From assembly GCF_002019855.1 (NCBI RefSeq), contig NZ_CM007717.1:2477198-2541197 (forward strand): a stretch of DNA of 64,000 nt. The letters run 5' to 3'. The position numbers were made by a program, and so were the translations under genes. The DNA is from Streptomyces antibioticus. GTDB taxonomy: Bacteria; Actinomycetota; Actinomycetes; Streptomycetales; Streptomycetaceae. How positions within the stretch are numbered: position 1 is the first letter of the stretch; the number at the start of each line of letters is the position of its first letter. The notes beneath the pieces are model-generated. The model was given only the letters and a program-made list of their open reading frames with translations. It searched no databases and had not been told where the DNA came from. Shown piece after piece: positions 25,294-34,045 of this stretch.

Positions 25294-27090
25294 TTGCGCG
25301 AGTTCAGCCTTCCGGCTTTGTACGAGGTCCCCGCGGACGGCAATCTGACCGACATCGTCCGCAGAAACGCCGCGCAGCATCCCGACGTCGCCGTCATCGC
25401 GCGCAAGGCGGGCGGGGCCTGGCAGGACGTGACCGCGACCGCCTTCCTGGCCGAGGTGCACGCCGCCGCCAAAGGTCTGATCGCCTCCGGGGTCCAGCCG
25501 GGCGACCGGGTCGGGCTGATGTCGCGCACCCGGTACGAGTGGACGCTGCTCGACTTCGCGATCTGGTGCGCGGGCGCGGTCACCGTGCCGGTGTACGAGA
25601 CCAGCTCGCCGGAGCAGGTGCAGTGGATCCTCTCGGACTCGGGCGCGACCGCGGTCGTGGTGGAGCTGGACGCCCACGCGGCGGCCGTCGAGTCGGTGCG
25701 CGACACCCTGCCCGCGCTGAAGCACGTCTGGCAGATCGAGGCCGGCGGCGTGGAGGAGCTGGGGCGGCTCGGCAAGGACGTCTCCGACGCCACGGTCGAG
25801 GAGCGCAGCTCGCTCGCCAAGGCCGACGACCCGGCGACCATCGTCTACACGTCCGGGACGACCGGCCGGCCCAAGGGCTGTGTGCTCACCCACCGCAGCT
25901 TCTTCGCCGAGTGCGGGAACATCGTGGAGCGGCTGCGCCCGCTGTTCCGCACCGGTGAGTGCAGCGTGCTGCTCTTCCTGCCGCTGGCGCACGTCTTCGG
26001 CCGGCTGGTGCAGATCGCCCCGATGATGGCGCCGATCAAGCTGGGCACGGTCCCGGACATCAAGAACCTCACGGACGAGCTGGCGTCCTTCCGGCCGACG
26101 CTGATCCTCGGCGTGCCGCGGGTCTTCGAGAAGGTCTACAACTCGGCGCGGGCCAAGGCGCAGGCCGACGGCAAGGGCGCGATCTTCGACAAGGCGGCGG
26201 ACACCGCGATCGCGTACAGCCGGGCGCTGGACCTGCCGTCGGGTCCGTCCCTCGGTCTGAAGCTCAAGCACAAGGTCTTCGACCGGCTGGTCTACGGCAA
26301 GCTGCGCGCGGTGCTGGGCGGCCGCGGCGAGTTCGCGATCTCGGGCGGGGCCCCGCTGGGTGAGCGCCTGGGCCACTTCTTCCGCGGTATCGGCTTCACG
26401 GTCCTGGAGGGCTACGGCCTGACGGAGTCCTGTGCGGCGACCGCGTTCAACCCGTGGGACCGGCAGAAGATCGGGACGGTCGGGCAGCCGCTGCCGGGCT
26501 CGGTGGTGCGGATCGCCGACGACGGCGAGGTGCTGCTGCACGGCGAGCACTTGTTCAAGGAGTACTGGAACAACCCGGGCGCGACCGCCGAGGCGCTGGC
26601 CGACGGCTGGTTCCACACGGGGGACATCGGCACCCTGGACGAGGACGGTTATCTGCGGATCACCGGCCGCAAGAAGGAGATCATCGTCACCGCGGGCGGC
26701 AAGAACGTCGCCCCTGCGGTCATAGAGGACCGCATCCGGGCGCACGCGCTGGTCGCGGAGTGCATGGTGGTGGGCGACGGGCGGCCGTTCGTGGGCGCGC
26801 TGGTCACCATCGACGAGGAGTTCCTGGGCCGTTGGGCCGCCGACCACGGCAAGCCGGCGGATTCCACGGCGGCTTCGCTGCGGGACGACGCGGATCTGGT
26901 GGCGGCCGTCCAGTCGGCGATCGACGACGGCAACGCGGCGGTGTCGAAGGCGGAGTCGGTGCGCAAGTTCCGTATCCTGTCCGCCCAGTTCACGGAGGAC
27001 TCGGGTCATCTGACGCCGTCGCTGAAGCTCAAGCGCAACGTGGTGGCGAAGGATTACGCGGCGGAGATCGAGGCGCTGTACGCCAAGTAG
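25294..27090 (+). CDS. Long-chain fatty acid-CoA ligase
   Basis: Activates fatty acids to acyl-AMP and then acyl-CoA. The 598-residue protein has the AMP-binding signature IVYTSGTTGRPKGC (about 185-198), SGGAPLGERLGHFF, GYGLTESCAATAFN (about 373-386), GWFHTGDIGTLDEDGYL, the hinge GRKKEIIVTAGGKNVAP (about 457-473) and the terminal catalytic Lys in LTPSLKLKRN. Length matches the FACL family. The TTG at 25294 is supported by AGGAG nine bases upstream. It has a long divergent leader with two inverted repeats, so regulation by acyl-CoA or a TetR-type repressor is plausible. Confidence 0.95.
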   Translation: MREFSLPALYEVPADGNLTDIVRRNAAQHPDVAVIARKAGGAWQDVTATAFLAEVHAAAKGLIASGVQPGDRVGLMSRTRYEWTLLDFAIWCAGAVTVPVYETSSPEQVQWILSDSGATAVVVELDAHAAAVESVRDTLPALKHVWQIEAGGVEELGRLGKDVSDATVEERSSLAKADDPATIVYTSGTTGRPKGCVLTHRSFFAECGNIVERLRPLFRTGECSVLLFLPLAHVFGRLVQIAPMMAPIKLGTVPDIKNLTDELASFRPTLILGVPRVFEKVYNSARAKAQADGKGAIFDKAADTAIAYSRALDLPSGPSLGLKLKHKVFDRLVYGKLRAVLGGRGEFAISGGAPLGERLGHFFRGIGFTVLEGYGLTESCAATAFNPWDRQKIGTVGQPLPGSVVRIADDGEVLLHGEHLFKEYWNNPGATAEALADGWFHTGDIGTLDEDGYLRITGRKKEIIVTAGGKNVAPAVIEDRIRAHALVAECMVVGDGRPFVGALVTIDEEFLGRWAADHGKPADSTAASLRDDADLVAAVQSAIDDGNAAVSKAESVRKFRILSAQFTEDSGHLTPSLKLKRNVVAKDYAAEIEALYAK

Positions 27091-27109
27091 CCCTTCCTAC
27101 GGCCGAGTC

Positions 27110-27141
27110 GGCGCGGGTCCTCCTCGACGGGGGCCCGCGCC
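27110..27141. terminator. Bidirectional terminator, acyl-CoA ligase / glycosyltransferase
   Basis: GGCGCGGG pairs with CCCGCGCC, extended by further G-C and one G-T pair, between two convergent genes whose stops are 58 bases apart. Confidence 0.7.
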
Positions 27142-27148
27142 TTCTGCG

Positions 27149-28291
27149 TCACAGCAGGGCTTTCAGCCGGTCGGCGAGCAGGTCCCAGCGCCACTTCTCC
27201 TCGACCCAGCGACGGCCCCGCTCCCCCATCCTGCGGCGCAGTTCGGCGTCGCCGAGGAGGACGGTGATCCGCTCGGCGGCGTCCGCCGGGGAGCCGCCCG
27301 GCACGACCCAGCCCGTCTCCCCGTCGAGCACGGCGTCGGGCGCGCCCCCGGAGTCCCCGGCGACCACCGGGAGGCCGGTCGCCGACGCCTCCAGGTAGAC
27401 GATCCCGAGCCCCTCGACGTCCAGGCCGCCGCGCCGGGTCCGGCAGGGCATCGCGAAGACGTCCCCGGCGCCGTAGTGCGCGGGCAGTTCGGCCCAGGGC
27501 ACGGCGCCGGTGAACCGCACGGAGGCGGCCACGCCGGTCTCCTCGGCGAGCCTGCGCAGGTCGTTCTCGTACGGCCCGCCGCCGACGATCAGCAGGACGG
27601 CGTCCGGTTCCGCGGCCAGGATGCGGGGCATCGCGCGGATCAGCGTGTCCTGGCCCTTGCGCGGCACGAGCCGCGAGACGCACACGACCACCGGCCGGTC
27701 GGTCAGCCCGAGCCTGGCCCGCACCTCGTCGCCGCCCGACCCCGGGTGGAAGGTCTTCTCGTCGACGCCGGGCGGCAGTTGGACCATCCGTCCGGCCGCC
27801 TCGGCGCTCAGCGCGGTGGCGATCCGGGAGCGGGTGTACTCGCCGAGGTAGGTGAGCGTGTCCGTGCCCTCCCCGATCCGCCCGAGGAGCTGCCGGGCCG
27901 CGGGGAGTTGGGCCCACCCGGCCTCGTGCCCGTGCGTGGTCCCCACCAGCCGCTCGGCACCGGCCCTGCGCAGCGCGGGCGCCATCAGCCCGAGCGGCGC
28001 GGCCGCCCCGAACCACACCGACGTGCACCCGTGCTCCCGCAGCAGCCCGACGGCCCGCCGGGTCGCCCCGGGCGTCGGCAGCAGCATCGTCGTGGAGTCC
28101 CGTACGACGGTGAAGGGCTGCTCGGCGTCGAAGGCGGCCGTCGCCTCGACACCGTCCCGCGACCGCTTCCAGGTCGAGGCGTAGACGACGAGCCGGTCCG
28201 GGTCGAGCCGCAGCGCCATGTTGTGCAGGAACGCCTGGATACCACCGGGCCGGGGCGGGAAGTCGTTGGTCACGATCAGGGTCTTGTGCAT
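27149..28291 (-). CDS. GT4 glycosyltransferase, PimB-like
   Basis: A 380-residue GT-B enzyme of family 4. The N terminus TLIVTNDFPPRPGGIQAFLHN is the loop typical of phosphatidylinositol mannosyltransferases. Acceptor-side blocks include TTHGHEAGWAQLP and TYLGEYTRSRI. The donor domain has VQLPPGVDEKTFHPG, VSRLVPRKGQDTLI and the E-x7-E-like VEGLGIVYLEASATGLPVV. This pattern fits PimB, which adds the second mannose to phosphatidylinositol on the inner face of the membrane. The S. coelicolor counterpart is, from memory, annotated similarly. Start ATG at 28291. It is followed upstream (30 bases) by the MATE gene, so the two may share a transcript. Confidence 0.87.
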   Translation of the reverse strand: MHKTLIVTNDFPPRPGGIQAFLHNMALRLDPDRLVVYASTWKRSRDGVEATAAFDAEQPFTVVRDSTTMLLPTPGATRRAVGLLREHGCTSVWFGAAAPLGLMAPALRRAGAERLVGTTHGHEAGWAQLPAARQLLGRIGEGTDTLTYLGEYTRSRIATALSAEAAGRMVQLPPGVDEKTFHPGSGGDEVRARLGLTDRPVVVCVSRLVPRKGQDTLIRAMPRILAAEPDAVLLIVGGGPYENDLRRLAEETGVAASVRFTGAVPWAELPAHYGAGDVFAMPCRTRRGGLDVEGLGIVYLEASATGLPVVAGDSGGAPDAVLDGETGWVVPGGSPADAAERITVLLGDAELRRRMGERGRRWVEEKWRWDLLADRLKALL

Positions 28292-28321
28292 CGCGGACGA
28301 CCTTATCCCCGTCCCGTCGGG

Positions 28322-29644
28322 TCAGCTCACTCCCGTCGGCACGGGCGCCGGCTGCGTCTCCTCGTGCCAGGTGCGCCGTAGGACCACGCTCAGGGCCGCG
28401 CACTGGACGGCCATCCCGAGGGCCAGGGCCAGGCACACCCCCGGCAGGCCGAGGCCCGACAGGGCGACGGCGAGGGGGAGTTGGACGGCCGTGCCGAGGG
28501 CGGTCACCCGGAGCAGCACGGGGGCTCCGCCGCTGCCCTCGAAGACGCCGCCGAGGGCGATGCAGCCGGCCGTCAGCAGCAGGTACGGGCCGACGCAGCG
28601 CAGGAACAGCACGCCCTCGTGGGCCACGGCCGGGCCCGCGCCGAAGGCCGCCATGATCCAGGGGGCCGTGGCGGCCAGCAGCAGGCCGGCGGCGAGTCCC
28701 AGCGCGCCGGACAGGAGCACGGCCTGCCGGGCGATCGCCCGCCGTTCCTGCCGGCCCTCGCCGCGGGTGTGCGCGGTGTGGATGGCGGCGGCCTGGCGTA
28801 CCGCGTAGAAGGCCATGGTCGCCACGTAGAGCGCCTTGTAGGCGATCGCGTACGCCGCCACCGCCGTCACCCCCAGCCGCGCCACGACGGCCACCAGGGC
28901 AAGCGCCCCGGCCTGCCGGACGGTGAAGTCGGCGGACATGGGCAGACCGGTCGTCAGGGTCCGCCGCAGGGCGGCGACGGTGCCCGAGGCGGGCCGGGTG
29001 GCGGCCGAGCGCAGCAGGGCGTTGCGGCGCAGCGCCAGCAGGCCCGCCGCCAGGGCCACGCCCCGGCACAGCACGGTGCAGAGGGCGGCGCCCCGAACGC
29101 CGTAGAGGTGGATGAGGAAGGGGTCGCAGACCAGGATCAGGCCGCTCGACAGGAGGGCGAGGCGCAGCGGGGTGCGGGTGTCGCCGGTGCCCTTGAGGAT
29201 GCCGTCGACGAGCTGCTGGGCGAAGAAGACGGCGATGCCGGGCAGCGCGACGGCGAAGTAGGAGACCGCGAGCGGCACCGCGGGACCCCCGGCGCCGCCC
29301 AGGACGAGCCGGGCGAGCGGCTCGCGCAGCGCGTAGCCTCCCACCGCGACCACCGGGGTCACCGCGAGGCACAGCGCCCAGCCGCCCCGTACGGCCGAGC
29401 GCACGGCGGCGGGGTCCCGGGCGCCCCGGGCGTGCGCGACGAGCACGGTCGTGCCGGAGGCGAAGACGAGGGCGACGCCGAGCAGCACGTTCTCGGTGGT
29501 GGTGGCGACCGCGACGGCGGCGACCGCCGGACCGCCGAGCCGGGAGACCCACACGGTGTTGACGATCCCGGCGGCGACCGGGGCGAGCAGCGAGAAGTAG
29601 ACGGGGTGGGCGAGCGCGACGAGCTGCCGCCGGTGACGGTCCAT
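28322..29644 (-). CDS. MATE-family multidrug/metabolite exporter
   Basis: A 440-residue integral membrane protein with about twelve spans in two similar halves. The first is marked by LLAPVAAGIVNTVWVSRLGG (about 19-38), as in DinF/NorM-type transporters. The second half has LLSGALGLAAGLLLAATAPW and LLTAGCIALGGVFEGSGG. Such proteins expel cationic drugs or metabolites using proton or sodium gradients. It is divergent from a PadR-type regulator, with a 43-nt palindrome between them. PadR regulators typically control an adjacent exporter, so local control is likely. Start ATG at 29644. Confidence 0.9.
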   Translation of the reverse strand: MDRHRRQLVALAHPVYFSLLAPVAAGIVNTVWVSRLGGPAVAAVAVATTTENVLLGVALVFASGTTVLVAHARGARDPAAVRSAVRGGWALCLAVTPVVAVGGYALREPLARLVLGGAGGPAVPLAVSYFAVALPGIAVFFAQQLVDGILKGTGDTRTPLRLALLSSGLILVCDPFLIHLYGVRGAALCTVLCRGVALAAGLLALRRNALLRSAATRPASGTVAALRRTLTTGLPMSADFTVRQAGALALVAVVARLGVTAVAAYAIAYKALYVATMAFYAVRQAAAIHTAHTRGEGRQERRAIARQAVLLSGALGLAAGLLLAATAPWIMAAFGAGPAVAHEGVLFLRCVGPYLLLTAGCIALGGVFEGSGGAPVLLRVTALGTAVQLPLAVALSGLGLPGVCLALALGMAVQCAALSVVLRRTWHEETQPAPVPTGVS

Positions 29645-29656
29645 GACGAGAGTCCC

Positions 29657-29699
29657 CCTCTTTTCGAGCTACCTCGAATCGAGGTAGCTCGAAAAGAGG
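29657..29699. promoter_or_regulatory. 43-nt perfect palindrome between MATE and padR
   Basis: Two 21-base arms (29657-29677 and 29679-29699) are exact complements around a single central A (29678). Within the arms GAGGTAGC is repeated directly (29681-29688), and again at 29696-29703. The element starts 13 bases upstream of the MATE start, so it should overlap that promoter or leader. It is the best candidate for the PadR operator. Confidence 0.85.
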
Positions 29700-29769
29700 T
29701 AGCATGGGGCACGTCACGACCGCAAGGGACGACCCGGAGCCCCCCCCAGCCCCGAAGACCAGGAGAACC

Positions 29770-30300
29770 ATGCTGGAGCTGTCGATCCTCGGATTCCTCG
29801 CCGAGGAGCCTCTGCACGGCTACGAGCTGAAGGAACGCATCACCGCCCTGACCGGCCATGTCCGCCCGGTCAGCGACGGCGCGCTCTACCCGGCCATCGC
29901 CCGCCTGGTCGCCGCGGGCGCGCTCGACCAGCGCACCGAGGACGGCGTGAGCGCCGCCCCGCGCAGGGTGCTGTCCCTCACCGACCGGGGCCGCGCCACC
30001 CTCCTGGAGCGGCTCCGGCACCCCAAGCCGGCCGAGATCAGCGACCACGTCCGCTTCAACACGGTCCTGGCGTTCCTGCGGTATCTGCCGGACCCCGCCG
30101 AGCAGGCGGCCGTCCTGCGCCGCCGGCTGGAGTTCCTGGAGACCCCGACCAGCTTCTTCTACGACGACGGCAGGCCCGTGCGGGCGGAGGACGCCGGGGA
30201 CCTGTTCCGGCAGGGCGTCCTGCGGGTCGCCCGGGCCACCGGCGAGGCGGAACGGACCTGGCTGCGCGAGGCCCTGGAGACGCTGGCTCAGCGGAGCTGA
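29770..30300 (+). CDS. PadR-family transcriptional regulator
   Basis: A 176-residue regulator with the PadR winged helix at its N terminus: MLELSILGFLAEEPLHGYEL (1-20), RPVSDGALYPAIARLVAAG (about 33-51) and a wing ending RRVLSLTDRGRATL. The C-terminal dimerisation helices are the longer type found in PadR_C (Vir_act_alpha_C). The ATG at 29770 is preferred because AGGAG lies just upstream and it gives the canonical PadR start; an ATG at 29704 sits on the palindrome. It probably represses the divergent MATE gene and itself. Its last 13 bases overlap the convergent protease gene. Confidence 0.9.
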   Translation: MLELSILGFLAEEPLHGYELKERITALTGHVRPVSDGALYPAIARLVAAGALDQRTEDGVSAAPRRVLSLTDRGRATLLERLRHPKPAEISDHVRFNTVLAFLRYLPDPAEQAAVLRRRLEFLETPTSFFYDDGRPVRAEDAGDLFRQGVLRVARATGEAERTWLREALETLAQRS

Positions 30301-31478
30301 GCGACCAGATACTCCCGCCAGCTCGCCGTGAAGTCCGCCTCCGAGACGCCCAGCACGCTCTCCAGCGCCCCCTCGACCGCCCCCGGCCGCGTCCCGTGCG
30401 CCCCCACGGCCCGGTAGAACGCGTCCAGCTTCACCTCGCCCCACCGCTCGGCGATCAGCCGGCAGGCCAGCCAGCCGCCCTCGTACGCCCGGGCCAGCCG
30501 GCCCCCGTCACCGGAGAACCCGAAGTCCTCGTCGGTGGGCAGCTCCTCCGGCAGCTCCCCCCGGGCGACCGCGCTCCCCAGCTCGGGGGCGGCCTCGCGC
30601 GGGGTGCGGCCGGTCTCGCGGTAGCCGACCCAGTCGGCGTACCCCTCGGACAGCCACAGCGGGGTGGCCGCGTTGGTGTGGGCGCGGGTGGCGACATGGG
30701 TGGTCTCGTGGGTCAGCACGACCTGCCGTCCGAGGTGCCCGAGCATGGCGTAGGCGTCGGGATTGACCACGATCCGGTCCGCTGGCGCCTTCGCCCCGCC
30801 GCCGGTCTCCCCGGTGGTGACGGCCGCGATCCCCCGGTAGGAGGAGGCGGGCGAGCCCAGCAGCCCCGCCATGTCGTCGAGCGACTTCGGCACCAGCACG
30901 ACGACCCGCCCCGCCCAGCCGGTGCCCCAGGCCGCCGACACCGCCGGGACCGCGCCGTCCGCGAGGTCCGCGAACTCCCGCAGCCGCTGTCGGCTCTGCC
31001 CGGCGCCCAGGACCAGACTGTGCGCGCCGCGCACCGCGCTCACCGCGCCCTGGTCCCACAGTTGCTCGGCGGCCTTCGGCGCGGGCCTTTCGGAGGCCAC
31101 CGTCCACCGTCCGTCCCCGGACCGGACGAGCCGCAGGGTGCGGGCGGTGGTCACTGGAGCCTTGTCGTGGCCCTCGACGCGGTAGCTCAGCTCGGCGTCG
31201 GCGGTCGCCGTGTCGCCGTCCCGGCGCACCTCGGTCACCCGGTACGACCAGGCGGCCAGCGGCACGGCCCGCAGCCGGGCGTAGGAGGGGGCGCCGCCGG
31301 TGGCCGCGTACGCGCGGGCGTCCTGGGCGAGGACGGCCGCCGCCCGCCGGTCCAGCACCCGCTGCACCTCGGAGCGCACGCCGTCCTGCGGGGCCCGGCC
31401 GCCGCAGGCCACCAGGGAGACGAGCAGCAGACAGAGCGCCACCACCCCGGATCCGCGCGCCCGCCCGTGACCAGCCAT
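30288..31478 (-). CDS. Zinc metalloprotease-like lipoprotein
   Basis: A 396-residue exported protein. A short signal peptide ends in the lipobox LVSLVAC (Cys near residue 25), so it should be lipid-anchored on the outer face of the membrane. The middle part has alternating strands with YRVEGHDKAPVTTARTLRL. The C-terminal half has the gluzincin motif VLTHETTHVATR (HExxH) followed by LSEGYADWVGYRE, the third ligand Glu, as in peptidase MA-like proteins. The substrate is unknown; cell envelope or secreted proteins are likely. It converges on padR with a 13-base overlap. Confidence 0.83.
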   Translation of the reverse strand: MAGHGRARGSGVVALCLLLVSLVACGGRAPQDGVRSEVQRVLDRRAAAVLAQDARAYAATGGAPSYARLRAVPLAAWSYRVTEVRRDGDTATADAELSYRVEGHDKAPVTTARTLRLVRSGDGRWTVASERPAPKAAEQLWDQGAVSAVRGAHSLVLGAGQSRQRLREFADLADGAVPAVSAAWGTGWAGRVVVLVPKSLDDMAGLLGSPASSYRGIAAVTTGETGGGAKAPADRIVVNPDAYAMLGHLGRQVVLTHETTHVATRAHTNAATPLWLSEGYADWVGYRETGRTPREAAPELGSAVARGELPEELPTDEDFGFSGDGGRLARAYEGGWLACRLIAERWGEVKLDAFYRAVGAHGTRPGAVEGALESVLGVSEADFTASWREYLVAQLR

Positions 31479-31560
31479 CCTCCCGATCGTACGGCGGCCG
31501 GCCCGGCCGGGCGCCGGTCAGGGGCGGGGCGGACCGGATCAGGGCCGGGTCGGGGCTGTG

Positions 31561-32583
31561 TCAGGGCCGGGTCACCGAGGAGACCGGCATCATCCCGACC
31601 GGGTCGTAGCGCACCGGCGCGCCCGGGTAGGGGGCGTGGATGACCTGGCCGTTGCCGACGTACATGCCGACATGACTGGCGTCGGAGCGGTAGGTGACGA
31701 TGTCCCCCGGCCGGGCCTGGGAGAGCGGCACCCGCCGCCCCGCGTGCGCCTGGGCCTGCGAGGTGCGCGGCAGGGCGACCCCGGCCTGCGCGTACGACCA
31801 CTGCACCAGGCCCGAACAGTCGAAGCCGGAGGGCCCGTTGGCGCCCCACACGTACGGCCGGCCGAGCGCGGACCGCGCGGCGGCGAGCGCGGCGCCCGCC
31901 CGGCCCGAGGCCGGCACGTCGCCGAAGAGCCCCGGAAGACCCGAGCGGCCGGAGCGGGAGGCCCGGTCCCAGGCCGCGCGCTCGGCGTACGGCAGGGAGT
32001 TGAGGAGCCGACGGGCCCGGGCGAGCTTGTCCTCGACGGTCCGCTTGTGGCGCACCACGGCCTTGCGGCTCGCCTCCAGATCGGCGAGCTTGCGGGCCGC
32101 CTCGGTGCGGTCCTGGGCGAGTTCGCGGACCGCGCCCCGCAGTTCCTTCAGCTCCCCGGCCTGGTGGGCGGTGATGCGGTCCAGGACGGACGCCTTGTCG
32201 AGGTAGTCGTCCGGGTCGTCGGAGAACAGCAGCGCCAGGGAGGGGTCGAGGCCGCCGGAGCGGTACTGCGCCCCGGCCAGCGAACCGAGTTCCTCCCGCA
32301 GGTCGTTGATGTGCCCCTGCTGCCGGGCGATCGCGTCCCGGGCGGCGCCGACCTGCTCGCGCAGGACGTCGGCGCGCTCCCCGGCCTCGTTGTACGCCTC
32401 GGTGGCCTTCTCGGCCTCCGCGTAGAGCCGGTCCACCTCGGCCCGGGTGTCCTCGTGCGGCGCGGCCGAGGCCGGTACGGCGGCGAGGGCGCCGAGAGCG
32501 GCGGCCGCGGCGGACAGCGCGGACAGGGCGCAGGTGGCACCCCGGTCGAACCCGGACGGTGCAAGGCGGCGATGGGACCCCAC
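31561..32583 (-). CDS. Coiled-coil NlpC/P60 peptidoglycan hydrolase (copy 1)
   Basis: A 340-residue secreted cell wall endopeptidase of the RipA/DipA type. A signal peptide with LSALSAAAAALGALAAVPASA leads into a long coiled coil (about 45-215, EVDRLYAEAEKATEAYNEAG through VEDKLARARRLL). A C-terminal NlpC/P60 domain follows, with Cys in GFDCSGLVQWSY, His in SHVGMYVGNG and a third residue in QVIHAPYPG. It cuts stem peptides. The GTG at 32583 has GGAAGGAG upstream and matches the start of the neighbouring paralogue. The coiled coil normally controls the enzyme through an FtsEX-like partner, none of which is here. Confidence 0.92.
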   Translation of the reverse strand: MGSHRRLAPSGFDRGATCALSALSAAAAALGALAAVPASAAPHEDTRAEVDRLYAEAEKATEAYNEAGERADVLREQVGAARDAIARQQGHINDLREELGSLAGAQYRSGGLDPSLALLFSDDPDDYLDKASVLDRITAHQAGELKELRGAVRELAQDRTEAARKLADLEASRKAVVRHKRTVEDKLARARRLLNSLPYAERAAWDRASRSGRSGLPGLFGDVPASGRAGAALAAARSALGRPYVWGANGPSGFDCSGLVQWSYAQAGVALPRTSQAQAHAGRRVPLSQARPGDIVTYRSDASHVGMYVGNGQVIHAPYPGAPVRYDPVGMMPVSSVTRP

Positions 32584-32680
32584 GGAAGCCGCGCTCCTTC
32601 CCCTGGCTGACGAAACGCGGCAGACAGTAGCCCCGAGTCCAGGGGGTGACCAAAGACCTCCGCACGGCACGCACAGTGAC

Positions 32681-32712
32681 GCCCCGCCGCTGACGCAGGT
32701 CACCGGCGGGGC
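32681..32712 (-). terminator. Terminator between the two NlpC/P60 genes
   Basis: GCCCCGCCG and CGGCGGGGC form a nine-bp stem with a 14-base loop downstream of the second NlpC/P60 gene. It suggests the two paralogues are transcribed separately. Confidence 0.65.
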
Positions 32713-32794
32713 GTGGGGTCACTTCGGGTCGTCGTAATTCGCCCGTTCGGGCGGTGCCGTGTCCTGATCTTGGACCGGCGGGGCGGGGCTCCGG

Positions 32795-33835
32795 TCAGAC
32801 GCGGACGCCGAACATGAACGGGCCGCCGATGGTGTTCATCGACTCGTAGCGCACGACGGTGCCGCTGCGGGGCGCGTGGATGATCTGGCCGTTGCCCGCG
32901 TACAGGCCGACGTGGTGCAGGTCGCCGAAGAAGAAGACCAGGTCGCCGACCTGGAGCTGGCTCGACGAGTAGATCTTCGTGCCGATGGTGGACTGCGCCT
33001 CGGAGGTCCGGGGTATGCCGACGCCGGCCTGGGCGTAGGCCCAGGAGGTGAGGCCCGAGCAGTCGTACGAGGACGGGCCGGTGGCGCCGTAGACGTACGG
33101 GGTGCCCAGCTTGGACTGGGCGGCGGAGAAGGCGGCGGCGGCGCGGCCGGAGGCGGGCGTGGAGTTGCCCAGGTCGACGCGGGCGGAGGAGGAGCGGTTG
33201 GCGCGCTCCTGCTCGGCGGCCAGCTCGGCCTTCTCCTTGGCGGTCAGGGAGTTGAGGAGCTTCTGCGCCTCGGCGAGCTTGCCCTGGACCTCCTTCTTCT
33301 TCTTGCCCAGCTCGGTCCGGGTGGAGGCGAGGTCCTTGAGCTTGTCGGACGCCTCGGCGCGGTCCTGCGCCAGCTCGCGCTGCTTGACCTGGATCTTCTT
33401 CAGCGCCTCGACCTGCTGGGCGCTGAGCTGGTCGGCGGCGGACGCCTTGTCCAGGTAGTCGTCGGGGTCGGCCGACAGGAAGAGCTGGAGGGAGGGGTCG
33501 ATGGTGCCGGTGCGGTACTGCGCGGCGGCCGCCAGGCCCATCGAGTCGCGGAGCGCGTTCAGTTCCTCCTGGCCACGGGCGACGTTGTCCTGGATGGTGG
33601 AGATCTCCTTCTGGAGCTTCTCCTGCTTCTCCGTGGCGCCGTTGAGCTTCTCGGTGGCCTGCTCCGCCTCTTCGTAGAGCTTGTCGACCTTCGTCTTCAC
33701 CTCGTCCTTGCTCGGCTTCTCGCTCGGCGCCGCGTTGGCTGCCTGGGAGCTGAGCGCGACGGCAGCGGCGGCTGCGGTGGTGAGCACGGTCACGCGCGCG
33801 CGACTCGGCTGCTTCGGTCGACGGTGGGACGCCAC
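32795..33835 (-). CDS. Coiled-coil NlpC/P60 peptidoglycan hydrolase (copy 2)
   Basis: A 346-residue paralogue of the preceding gene with the same plan. A signal peptide (VTVLTTAAAAAVALSSQAANA) is followed by a long Lys/Glu-rich coiled coil (about 40-220). A catalytic NlpC/P60 domain then carries Cys in SYDCSGLTSWAYAQAG, His in LHHVGLYAGNG and QIIHAPRSG. The coiled coil is more lysine-rich than in copy 1 (QEKLQKEISTI, ELGKKKKEVQGKL). The GTG at 33835 has AAGGAG nine bases upstream; a GTG at 33865 is possible. Its promoter region is unusually AT-rich for this genome and contains a long inverted repeat. Confidence 0.92.
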   Translation of the reverse strand: MASHRRPKQPSRARVTVLTTAAAAAVALSSQAANAAPSEKPSKDEVKTKVDKLYEEAEQATEKLNGATEKQEKLQKEISTIQDNVARGQEELNALRDSMGLAAAAQYRTGTIDPSLQLFLSADPDDYLDKASAADQLSAQQVEALKKIQVKQRELAQDRAEASDKLKDLASTRTELGKKKKEVQGKLAEAQKLLNSLTAKEKAELAAEQERANRSSSARVDLGNSTPASGRAAAAFSAAQSKLGTPYVYGATGPSSYDCSGLTSWAYAQAGVGIPRTSEAQSTIGTKIYSSSQLQVGDLVFFFGDLHHVGLYAGNGQIIHAPRSGTVVRYESMNTIGGPFMFGVRV

Positions 33836-33939
33836 GGAGACGGGCTCCTTCTTTTGAGTGATCACCCGTGTGGAGGTTCGAGCCCAGACCTTAGTGACCC
33901 GGCCGTGATCACTTCAAATCCCCAGCCACAAAAACACCT

Positions 33940-34003
33940 CACGCAACGCAGTTTTTTCAACTAACTCACGTGCGGTGATGCCGGGTTGACGCTACGTTGC
34001 GTG
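33940..34003. promoter_or_regulatory. Distant inverted repeat in AT-rich region before NlpC copy 2
   Basis: CACGCAACG (33940-33948) and CGTTGCGTG (33995-34003) are exact complements 46 bases apart, flanking a segment with a run of six T (33952-33957). The gap between genes is 210 bases. It may hold two operator half-regions or the promoter of the hydrolase gene. Confidence 0.4.
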
Positions 34004-34045
34004 ACGATTCCGCCAATTCGGGCGTTAAACCTGCAACATCGACCT

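Noticed and set aside
33836-34045. Possible c-di-AMP (ydaO) riboswitch before the NlpC/P60 gene
   Set aside because: Such switches control wall hydrolases in Streptomyces, but I could not find the core elements, and the region is AT-rich and short.
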